Of a stretch of DNA of 7,644 nt, positions 1 to 7,480 are shown piece by piece. Below the pieces are notes generated by a model. The model saw nothing but the letters and a program-made list of their open reading frames with translations, did no database searches and was not told where the DNA came from. Positions within the stretch are counted from its first letter, which is position 1. Each line of letters opens with the position of its first letter. Both the position numbers and the translations under genes were made by a program. This DNA comes from Chloroflexi bacterium RBG_16_57_11 (lineage in GTDB: Bacteria > Chloroflexota > Anaerolineae > Anaerolineales > UBA4823), in contig MGNS01000032.1 of NCBI GenBank assembly GCA_001795165.1, positions 25,389-33,032 of the forward strand, read 5' to 3'.

Positions 1-212
1 CTGACAATCTATCGCAGATGCAGACGCAGAAAAAAGAAATGTTGTCTTCGCAGCTATCTGCTGCCCTGAACACCAGCGAGCCAGCAATTATCAAGCGCCT
101 TTCGCACCACATGGCTTTCACTCAGCGCCAATGGTTAATCCTGGGCGCCTTGCTGGTTGTGAATATTCTGGTCTTCATCGCCATCATCGTGGTGGTGCTG
201 GTCATAACCTGA
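1..212 (+). CDS. C-terminal end of an unidentified protein with a terminal membrane segment (5' truncated)
   Basis: The frame is open from the left edge (first whole codon at base 3) to a TGA at 210-212, so this is probably the tail of a longer gene. An ATG at 18 would give a 64-residue protein, but the few bases before it contain no ribosome-binding site. About 40 polar residues, rich in Gln, Ser and Lys, precede one long hydrophobic stretch. That stretch begins near QWLILGALLVV, continues through IAIIVVVLV, and ends almost at the stop, as in a tail anchor or a last transmembrane helix. No domain is recognisable. The next gene starts 16 bases downstream on the same strand, suggesting a shared transcript with the glycosyltransferase. 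A role in envelope or glycan synthesis is only a guess from that neighbour. A separate small tail-anchored protein starting at 18 cannot be excluded. Confidence 0.55.
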   Translation, partial: DNLSQMQTQKKEMLSSQLSAALNTSEPAIIKRLSHHMAFTQRQWLILGALLVVNILVFIAIIVVVLVIT

Positions 213-228
213 ACCCGGACGTACACAC

Positions 229-957
229 TTGGCCCCTCCCTATCTCTCCATCATCATACCTGCTTATAACGAAGAGCACCGCTTGCCTATGACCCTGGGA
301 GAAATTTGCCGGTTTCTTGAAAAACAAAACTTTTCGGCTGAAGTGCTGGTGATCGAAAATGGCAGTCAAGACCACACCTTTCAAATCGCGGATGAGTATG
401 CCCGAATGCAGCCTCATTTCCGCGCCATTCGAGAGGTTCAACGGGGCAAGGGCCGGGCGATCAAACGCGGAATGCTGGAAGCCAGCGGAGAGTATCGCTT
501 CATGTGCGATGCAGATCTTTCCATGCCTGTGGATGAAATCAATCGCTTTATTCCACCGCTCCTGGCAGATTTTGACATCGCCATTGGCTCGCGTGAAGCA
601 CCCGGCGCGGTGCGCTACCACGAGCCGATCTACCGGCACCTGGGCGGCCGGATGGTCAATTTGATCATTCGCCGGCTGGCGTTACCGGGATTGCAAGATA
701 CACAATGCGGGTTTAAATGTTTCCGCGCCGCGGCAGCAGAAGACTTGTTTCGCAGCCTCACGTTGGATGGTTGGTCCTTTGATATCGAACTTTTGTACGT
801 CGCCCGAAAACGCGGCTACCGGATTGTCGAGGTCCCCATCCCGTGGTATTTTATGGCAGATAGCAAGATCAATTTGTTCCAGGACACCTTTCAGATGGTG
901 CTGGACATATTGAAAATCCGCCGCAACGAACGAGCCGGCTTGTATCGCCATTCATAA
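229..957 (+). CDS. Family 2 glycosyltransferase, polyprenyl/dolichyl-phosphate sugar synthase type (ALG5/DPM-like)
   Basis: This 242-residue protein is predicted to move a hexose from a nucleotide sugar to a polyprenyl phosphate at the inner face of the cytoplasmic membrane, supplying sugar for glycan or glycolipid assembly. The GT-A fold starts at once with SIIIPAYNEE (residues 7-16). The usual DDGS region reads VIENGSQD (41-48). GKGRAIKRGM (73-82) follows, then the metal-binding DxD motif in CDADLS (Asp94, Asp96). QDTQCGFKCF (156-165) and WSFDIELLYVARKRGY (182-197) are typical of dolichyl-phosphate glucose or mannose synthases. There is no C-terminal membrane domain, so it is probably a peripheral enzyme, like the short members of the family. 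TTG at 229 is the only plausible start: the frame opens just after a TAA at 205-207, there is no ATG or GTG before the motif, and no clear Shine-Dalgarno is visible. Donor sugar and acceptor cannot be read from the sequence. Confidence 0.88.
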   Translation: MAPPYLSIIIPAYNEEHRLPMTLGEICRFLEKQNFSAEVLVIENGSQDHTFQIADEYARMQPHFRAIREVQRGKGRAIKRGMLEASGEYRFMCDADLSMPVDEINRFIPPLLADFDIAIGSREAPGAVRYHEPIYRHLGGRMVNLIIRRLALPGLQDTQCGFKCFRAAAAEDLFRSLTLDGWSFDIELLYVARKRGYRIVEVPIPWYFMADSKINLFQDTFQMVLDILKIRRNERAGLYRHS

Positions 958-992
958 GACAGCAGCCACGCACCGAACAAAGAACGCTTGAT

Positions 993-1652
993 ATGGCCAG
1001 GCAAAAATTCGATCGCAGCCTCGTGCCGCCTTTCCCCGACCTATCCTACGAGATGACCTTATGGCGAAAGGGAATACAGCTCATTGCAGGCGTGGATGAA
1101 GCTGGAAGAGGCGCTTTGGCCGGGCCAGTGGCGGCCGGTGTCGTGATTATGCCAATCGATCCCGAATTAACAGTGCACCTGAGCGGTGTACGCGATTCAA
1201 AACAGATGACACCGGCAGCGCGCGAGCTTTGGGCTGAGCGCTTGCGAAGCATGGCGTGCGGTTGCGCAGTCGGTTATGCTACAAACCAGGAAATTGACGC
1301 CCTTGGTATTGTGCCGGCGACACATCTGGCAATCCAGCGAGCACTGGAGGCGCTACCCAGGCAGCCACAGCACCTGCTGGTGGATTACCTCGAGCTGCCG
1401 AACACATCCATCTCCCAGACCAGCCTGGTTCAAGGTGATCGACGATCGTTAAGCATTGCCGCGGCCTCCATCCTTGCAAAGACCGGGCGAGACGCGCTGC
1501 TGCGCCGGCTCGATTTGGAATTCCCCGGGTACGGTTTCGCCCAGCATAAAGGGTATGGCACGTTAGCGCATCGCCGGGCACTGGTCCAGCTTGGCCCCAG
1601 CCCGGCTCACCGGCTAAGCTTCGCATTTGCATCACCCTCTGCTGAAGCTTAA
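993..1652 (+). CDS. rnhB: Ribonuclease HII
   Basis: RNase HII cuts the RNA strand of RNA/DNA hybrids and nicks 5' of single ribonucleotides left in DNA, starting ribonucleotide excision repair in the cytoplasm. The 219-residue protein has the complete family signature. GVDEAGRG (33-40) carries catalytic Asp35 and Glu36. DSKQMTP (68-74) follows. LLVDYLELP supplies Asp131, and QGDRRSLSIAAASILAK supplies the fourth acidic residue, Asp149. The 18-residue gap between the last two matches that between Asp108 and Asp126 of the E. coli enzyme. GYGFAQHKGYGT (179-190) is the conserved C-terminal substrate-contact region. About 30 residues precede the catalytic core. An internal Met21 could also serve as start, but neither start has a good Shine-Dalgarno and the longer form gives a family-like N-terminus. 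It lies 35 bases after the glycosyltransferase stop, probably in the same operon, and converges on corA. Confidence 0.96.
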   Translation: MARQKFDRSLVPPFPDLSYEMTLWRKGIQLIAGVDEAGRGALAGPVAAGVVIMPIDPELTVHLSGVRDSKQMTPAARELWAERLRSMACGCAVGYATNQEIDALGIVPATHLAIQRALEALPRQPQHLLVDYLELPNTSISQTSLVQGDRRSLSIAAASILAKTGRDALLRRLDLEFPGYGFAQHKGYGTLAHRRALVQLGPSPAHRLSFAFASPSAEA

Positions 1653-1656
1653 AACA

Positions 1657-1692
1657 AAAGGGGCGCCGCATACTGACCAACGGCGCCCCTTT
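1657..1692. terminator. Hairpin terminator between convergent rnhB and corA
   Basis: A perfect 12-base-pair stem (AAAGGGGCGCCG with CGGCGCCCCTTT) encloses a 12-base loop in the 56-base gap between the rnhB and corA stops. Read on the minus strand, the stem runs into TTTTGTTTTAAG, a good U-tract, so it should terminate corA well. Read on the plus strand, only three T residues follow before GGCG, so termination of rnhB may be weaker. Confidence 0.85.
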
Positions 1693-1708
1693 GGCGCTGC
1701 CTGAGCAA

Positions 1709-2638
1709 CTAAAACCAGTCACGTTTCCAGAAGATATACACGGCAGACAAACCCACAAACAATGAAAGAAAAATGATGAGCACAAAGGCCTGAGGGTGCT
1801 CTTCGAACGGCAGATGAACGTTCATTCCGAAGAAGCTGGCAACCATAGTGGGAAGGCTGAGAACGATAGTAATCGCAGCCAGGAACTTCATCACCACGTT
1901 CAGGTTATTGGAGATGATCGAGGCAAAAGCGTCCATCATGCTGCTGAGAATGTTACTGGTAATGTTGGTCATTTCAATGGCCTGCTGGTTTTCGGTCAAA
2001 ACGTCTTCCAACAGGTCCTCATCTTCCGGATAAGTGCGCAACAACTGGCTGCGCTGTAGGCGCTCCATCATCAGCTCATTTGACTTAAGTGCGGTAGTAA
2101 AATAAGTCAGGCTTTTCTGATACTTGAGCAACTCTAGCACTTCCTTATTGCGCGTCGATAGCTGTAATTGATCCTCCAGGATGTCGACCACCTTGGTGAT
2201 CTCACGCAAATACATAAGATATTTGTTGGCCGAGTAGAGCAGCAGGCGCAGGACAAAACGCAGTCGCTTCGAGGTGGACAGGTCCCTGATCCGCCCGTTG
2301 GCAAACTCGTTGGTGATCTCGTTTTCCATCTTACAGATGGTTAGAATGTGGTTCTCGGTCAGGATAATGCCAAGTGGAATGGTCGAATAGGGGATATCGG
2401 CTGAGACGCCCTGGAAGTATGGGATGCGTAAAACGATGAGCAGCTCACCATTTTCGCGCTCGGTGCGTGAGCGCTCGTCCAGGTCGAGCGGATAGGTGAT
2501 ATAGTCCTGAGGCACACCCAGAGCGTGGATCTGAGCGATTTCTTCAGGAGAAGGGTTGATTACGTTGATCCAGCATCCTCTGACTGGCTCGGGCAAACGG
2601 ATCAGCCCGGTTTCGGTGGTTTTGTGGATCGTGATCAT
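1709..2638 (-). CDS. corA: CorA-family magnesium (divalent cation) transporter
   Basis: CorA channels are homopentamers of the cytoplasmic membrane that admit Mg2+, sometimes Co2+ or Ni2+, and are gated by internal Mg2+. The protein is 309 residues from the chosen start, normal for the family. An N-terminal soluble alpha/beta domain (WINVINPSPEE near residue 23) leads into long charged helices (about 120-240) that form the funnel. Two membrane helices follow at about 250-270 and 284-303. The signature GMN tripeptide is at 271-273 within FFGMNVHLP, and the chain ends in the basic/aromatic tail WKRDWF after the second helix. The frame could begin at a TTG at 2644, but that codon directly abuts a strong AAGGAG. 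The ATG at 2638 sits six bases from the same AAGGAG and is the better start. It is transcribed convergently with rnhB. The Ca2+-type ATPase lies upstream on the same strand, too far away to assume an operon. Specificity for Mg2+ over other ions is inferred. Confidence 0.93.
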   Translation of the reverse strand: MITIHKTTETGLIRLPEPVRGCWINVINPSPEEIAQIHALGVPQDYITYPLDLDERSRTERENGELLIVLRIPYFQGVSADIPYSTIPLGIILTENHILTICKMENEITNEFANGRIRDLSTSKRLRFVLRLLLYSANKYLMYLREITKVVDILEDQLQLSTRNKEVLELLKYQKSLTYFTTALKSNELMMERLQRSQLLRTYPEDEDLLEDVLTENQQAIEMTNITSNILSSMMDAFASIISNNLNVVMKFLAAITIVLSLPTMVASFFGMNVHLPFEEHPQAFVLIIFLSLFVGLSAVYIFWKRDWF

Positions 2639-2644
2639 GGTCAA

Positions 2645-2650
2645 CTCCTT
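2645..2650 (-). promoter_or_regulatory. Ribosome-binding site that fixes the corA start
   Basis: On the minus strand this reads AAGGAG, a full-strength Shine-Dalgarno, six bases before the ATG at 2638. The alternative TTG at 2644 has no spacing from it, so initiation there is unlikely. Just upstream in the leader, 2657-2669 can form a small hairpin (GGGTA/TACCC, three-base loop). It looks too weak to be a riboswitch or a strong attenuator. Confidence 0.85.
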
Positions 2651-3087
2651 GTCTGAGGGTAAACTACCCCTATGATAGATTTTAGTCAGGGTGGTTCTTT
2701 CGATGTATTCAGTGGCTCATCATCATTCTTATCGCTCATGTAATTCATCCGAATGTTCCTTGAACCGGGACGAAAAACGCTTCCCGAAAAGGATCTCGAT
2801 CTACGAAGACCGGGCCTCTTGGGAAGCGCGCCTTAAAGCAAATCCGCTTGGACTTCCTGCTAGCCCGGGGGTCCCCCTATGCGACTGCGTTCAGGCGCGT
2901 TGGTATGGCGCGGAATTCCTGCTCGCCGACACACTACATGAAACAACTTGGTCTGGTTCACCAAACAAGCCAGATCTCGATTAAACATACTCAGCACATC
3001 CGCAATCATTAACATACCAATAGCTGCGCGCCTTTGCGCCAACCAAGCATAAGTATAGCACCGCCCGCTAAACCGGGCAAGAGGCAC
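2651..3087. other. Long intergenic stretch between the ATPase and corA with no convincing gene
   Basis: About 440 bases separate the ATPase stop from the corA leader. Two overlapping opposite-strand frames exist (about 2691-2984 plus, about 2860-3087 minus), but neither has a good ribosome-binding site or a recognisable domain. A plus-strand promoter-like pair is present (TTGTCT at 2649, a 16-base gap, TATGAT at 2671), overlapping a TATCAT that could be a minus-strand -10 for corA. Neither has strong support. Just after the ATPase stop, 3063-3078 forms a five-pair stem (GCCCG/CGGGC) without a U-tract, so termination there would be weak. A short inverted repeat, TTGGT/ACCAA, lies at 2948-2964. 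I see no tRNA fold, insertion-sequence ends or known riboswitch core. The stretch may hold the corA promoter and leader, a small RNA, or gene remnants. Confidence 0.5.
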
Positions 3088-5967
3088 TTAATCAATCTTG
3101 TGCTTACGATCCTGTAAGCGTAGATAAACCTTGGTGATCTCTTCGGCAATGGCCGGGATCAACGACAGACCGAGAACCACCAGCCATTCCTTTCCGGTCA
3201 TTAATTGAGTGTTGAAAATTGGCTGCAGGAAAGATACGCTCACCACAAGCAACATCAGGACGATCGAAAGCCCAACTGCGTATTGCATGTAGCGGTTGGA
3301 GAATACGCCAAGCTGGAAGATCGACAACCGCTCAGAGCGGACTGTGTAAGCGCGGAACAGCTCGCACAATGAAAGAGTCACAAAGGCCATAGTCTCGGCA
3401 GATTGAACATCCACACCTCTCCAATCGTATCTGAACAACTGAAGAAACGGATTAGCGCCAGGCGGCATGGACTGCTGCAGGTGCCAGATCAGGCCGAGGG
3501 AGAACGCCGTGAGCACCGCGCCCGTCTGCGTAATGGTTTGGATAACGATGCCCAGCCCCATGCTGCGGTTGATGATTGGCTGTTTGGTCGGTCGCGGGCG
3601 GCGGCGCATAATGTCCGGGTCGCCTTTCTCCATTGCCAGCGCCAAAGCGGGCGCGCCGTCGGTCAGCAAGTTGAGCCAGAGCAACTGGATGGCGGTCAGT
3701 GGTGTGGGCAGGCCGGCCAATGTCGCCAGGAAGATGATCATAATCTCGGCGACGTTTGAAGAGAGCAAAAAGAAGACGAATTTGCGGATGTTGTCATAGA
3801 TGATACGCCCCTGCTCAACCGCAGCGACGATGCTGACATAGTTATCGTCGGTCAGCACCATATCTGCAGCCTCCTTGGCTACGTCGGTGCCGGTGATCCC
3901 CATGGCCACGCCAATGTCAGCGCGTTTGATGGAAGGAGCGTCGTTCACGCCATCGCCCGTCATGGCGACAACTTCATCATTGGCGCGCAAAGCTTCAACA
4001 ATGCGCATCTTGTGCTCTGGCGAGACACGGGCAAAGACATCCGTCCTTTCGATGTCGCGGATCAAAGCGGCATCATCCATCTGGTCCAGCTCTGGCCCGG
4101 TGAGCACCTGATGACCGGGGCGCAGCAGACCGATCGATTCAGCAATCGCCCGGGCGGTGTTGGCGTAATCGCCGGTGATCATTACCGTGCGGATTCCAGC
4201 ACGGCGAGCTGTAGCCAGGGCAGGCGGCACTTCCTGGCGCGGGGGGTCAATCATGCCGATTAAACCCACAAAGATCAAGCCTTGCTCCAGCTCATCAGGG
4301 TTAGAGACATCCGGCATCGCCTCGGTCAAGCGGTAGGCCATGCCTAATACACGCAAAGCGTCCTGGGTCATCCGGTCGTTGGCTTCCAGGACCTCCATGC
4401 GCTGGTGTTCATCCATTTCGGCCACACGATCGTCAATAAGCAGACGATACCGGCACAGATCAAGCACCAAATCTGGCGCGCCTTTAACGACGATCGCATA
4501 ACGTTCATCGAGGGAGGTGTCGTAAATTGGCGAGATATCTTCCGGGCGCGGTTCCTTGATTTCGTGGATCGTAATCATGCGCTTGCGGATCGAGTCAAAT
4601 GGCACCTCCTGAACGCGCGGGTAGGCTCGATTCAGCTCGGCAGCCATCGGTCCGGCCTTGGCTGTCGCTACAATAAGCGCGCCTTCGGTGGGATCGCCCA
4701 CCATGCGATAGGTAGCCTTTCCTTCGCTGGTACCACTCACTTCCAGGGCAGCGTCGTTATTAAGCGCCGCCGCCCATAAGTTTGTCAGTCCGCCAGGGTA
4801 ATCCTTCAGGTTGATTTTCCGGTCATCAATTAGAAATTCACCGACCGGGGCATAACCGCTGCCGGTTATGGAAATGAATTTATTGTCCACCCACAGGCGC
4901 GTGGCGGTCATTTCGTTCTGGGTCAGAGTACCGGTTTTATCCGAACAGATGACGGTGGTGGAGCCCAAGGTCTCGACCGAGGAGAGACGGCGGATCAGCG
5001 CATGGCGGCGGATCATCTCGCGCATCCCCAAAGCCAGGCTGATGGTGACAACCGCCGGCAGACCCTCCGGCACGGCAGCAATCGCCAGGCTGACCGCGAT
5101 CATGAACATATCCAACGCGTTATGACCGCGCAACCACCCGACCAGGAAAACCAAGGCACAGATCACCAGCGCGCCCCATCCCAATGTTTTCCCCAATTGC
5201 TCGAGCCTGCGCTGCAGGGGCGTCTCCTCTTGTTCTACGGATTGGAGCATCTTGGCGATCATGCCCATCTGAGTGTACATTCCAGTACTGATCACCACGC
5301 CCTTGCCGCGGCCATAGTTAACCACCGTGCCCATGAATGCTGCATTTTTACGATCGCCCAGTGGAATATCCGCTTGCAAGCGGACGTTGGCATCCTTCTG
5401 CACCGGAACCGACTCACCGGTCAGGGCTGCCTCTTCGACGCGCAGGTTGATGGCTTCCAGCAAGCGCAAATCCGCAGGCACATAATTACCCGCTTCCAAC
5501 AAAACCACATCACCTGGGACAATCTGGGTGGATGGGACGACCTTGCGAGTGCCATCTCGAATCACATGCGCATCGGGGGCCGCCATCTTGCGCAAGGCGG
5601 CCAGCGCCTGCTCTGCGCGCCCTTCCTGAACGACTCCTAATATGGCGTTCAGCAGAACAATCGCCATGATCGCGGCTGCTTCCACATAGTCGCCCAGAAA
5701 AGCAGAGATGACCGAAGCGACGATCAAGAGAAGCACAACAAAATTATTGAACTGATCCCATAACCTCTTCCAGAAAGGGGTGGGAGGCGCTTCGGCAAGC
5801 TGGTTTGGACCACAGGTTTCCAGGCGCTGAGCCGCCTCTTGACCTGTCAAACCGTGATCGGCATAGGTATCTAAATGCTTGAGCACATCCTCAGCGCCTA
5901 AGGCATGCCAACTGGGGCTATTTTCAATGTTATCTGGGATTTGAAGGGCTGGTTTATCGAGTGTCAT
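3088..5967 (-). CDS. P-type Ca2+-transporting ATPase (P2A, SERCA-like)
   Basis: This cytoplasmic-membrane pump is predicted to export Ca2+ using ATP through a phospho-aspartate intermediate. Numbering from the ATG at 5967 (959 residues): an N-terminal cation-ATPase domain (SWHALGAEDVL onward), TM1-TM2 at about 73-114, actuator motif TGES (183-186), and TM3-TM4 containing PEGLP (300-304). The phosphorylation loop is CSDKTGTLT with Asp343. The nucleotide domain has KGAP (495-498). The hinge is TGDGVND (670-676), and six C-terminal membrane helices follow. Residues equivalent to both Ca2+ sites of SERCA are present: Glu301 (TM4), Asn738 and Glu741 in SSNVAE (TM5), Asn766, Thr769 and Asp770 in NLLTD (TM6), and Glu869 (TM8). 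Longer readings back to 6048 are rejected because they start upstream of the probable promoter, and GGAG lies five bases before the ATG at 5967. It is divergent from icd. Mn2+ or Na+ transport is possible but less likely. Confidence 0.95.
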   Translation of the reverse strand: MTLDKPALQIPDNIENSPSWHALGAEDVLKHLDTYADHGLTGQEAAQRLETCGPNQLAEAPPTPFWKRLWDQFNNFVVLLLIVASVISAFLGDYVEAAAIMAIVLLNAILGVVQEGRAEQALAALRKMAAPDAHVIRDGTRKVVPSTQIVPGDVVLLEAGNYVPADLRLLEAINLRVEEAALTGESVPVQKDANVRLQADIPLGDRKNAAFMGTVVNYGRGKGVVISTGMYTQMGMIAKMLQSVEQEETPLQRRLEQLGKTLGWGALVICALVFLVGWLRGHNALDMFMIAVSLAIAAVPEGLPAVVTISLALGMREMIRRHALIRRLSSVETLGSTTVICSDKTGTLTQNEMTATRLWVDNKFISITGSGYAPVGEFLIDDRKINLKDYPGGLTNLWAAALNNDAALEVSGTSEGKATYRMVGDPTEGALIVATAKAGPMAAELNRAYPRVQEVPFDSIRKRMITIHEIKEPRPEDISPIYDTSLDERYAIVVKGAPDLVLDLCRYRLLIDDRVAEMDEHQRMEVLEANDRMTQDALRVLGMAYRLTEAMPDVSNPDELEQGLIFVGLIGMIDPPRQEVPPALATARRAGIRTVMITGDYANTARAIAESIGLLRPGHQVLTGPELDQMDDAALIRDIERTDVFARVSPEHKMRIVEALRANDEVVAMTGDGVNDAPSIKRADIGVAMGITGTDVAKEAADMVLTDDNYVSIVAAVEQGRIIYDNIRKFVFFLLSSNVAEIMIIFLATLAGLPTPLTAIQLLWLNLLTDGAPALALAMEKGDPDIMRRRPRPTKQPIINRSMGLGIVIQTITQTGAVLTAFSLGLIWHLQQSMPPGANPFLQLFRYDWRGVDVQSAETMAFVTLSLCELFRAYTVRSERLSIFQLGVFSNRYMQYAVGLSIVLMLLVVSVSFLQPIFNTQLMTGKEWLVVLGLSLIPAIAEEITKVYLRLQDRKHKID

Positions 5968-5972
5968 TTTTT

Positions 5973-5976
5973 CTCC
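5973..5976 (-). promoter_or_regulatory. Ribosome-binding site that fixes the ATPase start
   Basis: Minus-strand GGAG followed by five A residues and the ATG at 5967. Together with the -10 element at 5990-5995, it sets the start 27 codons inside the longest open frame. Confidence 0.8.
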
Positions 5977-5989
5977 GGAACCGCAAGGC

Positions 5990-5998
5990 ATTATAGCA
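5990..5998 (-). promoter_or_regulatory. Probable promoter (extended -10) of the ATPase gene
   Basis: On the minus strand this reads TGCTATAAT, a perfect -10 hexamer with the TGn extension. No good -35 hexamer lies 16-18 bases upstream (the 17-base position reads TTACTG), which an extended -10 can tolerate. Transcription would begin near 5983, giving a leader of only about 16 bases with the GGAG site inside it. Confidence 0.65.
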
Positions 5999-6041
5999 TG
6001 CCCGGTAACTTTCAGTAATCGATAGCTGGCAGAATCGCTGT

Positions 6042-6070
6042 ATGACAATTGTCACGTTGTTTGCTATAAT
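6042..6070 (+). promoter_or_regulatory. Sigma-70-type promoter of icd
   Basis: ATGACA at 6042-6047 (five of six matches to TTGACA) is followed by a 17-base spacer and a perfect TATAAT at 6065-6070. TG at 6062-6063 forms an extended -10. Transcription would begin near 6077, leaving a leader of about 35 bases that contains the ribosome-binding site. This is the best-matched promoter in the window. Confidence 0.8.
6043..6054. promoter_or_regulatory. Perfect 12-base palindrome, candidate operator
   Basis: TGACAATTGTCA is an exact inverted repeat with no spacer. It covers most of the icd -35 hexamer and the start of the spacer, where a bound dimeric repressor would block RNA polymerase. It lies about 60 bases upstream of the predicted ATPase transcription start, so it could also influence that gene. 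I cannot name the regulator. It does not match the FNR, CRP or LexA consensus sites I know. Confidence 0.45.
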
Positions 6071-6100
6071 TCGATCAATTCGGGCAAATTATTATGCATG

Positions 6101-6107
6101 GGAGAGG
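6101..6107 (+). promoter_or_regulatory. Ribosome-binding site that fixes the icd start
   Basis: GGAGAGG lies five bases before the ATG at 6113. An earlier in-frame ATG at 6098 would be followed, not preceded, by this site, so 6113 is preferred. Confidence 0.75.
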
Positions 6108-6112
6108 AAGTC

Positions 6113-7411
<1,299 letters not shown>

Positions 7412-7436
7412 TTGCCACGAATAACCCTGTTAAGGC

Positions 7437-7474
7437 TGATAAAAAAACCGCCCGGCCGGGCGGTTTTTTTATCA
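7437..7474. terminator. Bidirectional terminator between icd and the right-edge gene
   Basis: A perfect 38-base inverted repeat centred between 7455 and 7456. The core is CCGCCCGG/CCGGGCGG with seven A residues on the left and seven T residues on the right. The RNA from either strand forms the same GC-rich hairpin with a GGCC loop and a seven-U tail. It lies 26 bases after the icd stop and 7 bases beyond the stop of the converging minus-strand gene, so it should end both transcripts. Confidence 0.95.
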
Positions 7475-7480
7475 TCTGGC

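Noticed and set aside
2755..2785. tRNA T-arm-like GGTTCAA on the minus strand
   Set aside because: The flanking bases do not form the five-pair T stem, and no acceptor or anticodon arm can be placed around it.
2867..2877. GGGGGTCCCCC near-palindrome
   Set aside because: Too compact to form a stable hairpin, and nothing around it suggests a recombination or binding site.
2691..2984. 97-codon plus-strand frame in the corA/ATPase gap, with a promoter-like sequence upstream
   Set aside because: GTG start with no properly spaced ribosome-binding site, no recognisable domain, odd Cys/His/Arg-rich composition, and overlap with an opposite-strand frame. Kept only as a possibility within the intergenic entry.
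3063..3078. Hairpin after the ATPase stop as a terminator
   Set aside because: Only five base pairs and no U-tract on the minus strand, so it does not qualify as an intrinsic terminator.
2860..3087. 75-codon minus-strand frame starting with GTG directly after the ATPase stop
   Set aside because: No ribosome-binding site of its own, no recognisable domain, and basic low-quality composition toward its end; most likely a chance extension of open frame after the ATPase.
5002..5640. Long plus-strand frame (212 codons) opposite the ATPase, and other long antisense frames in that gene
   Set aside because: They lie entirely inside a gene with intact P-type ATPase motifs and encode no recognisable domain; shadows of its codon pattern.
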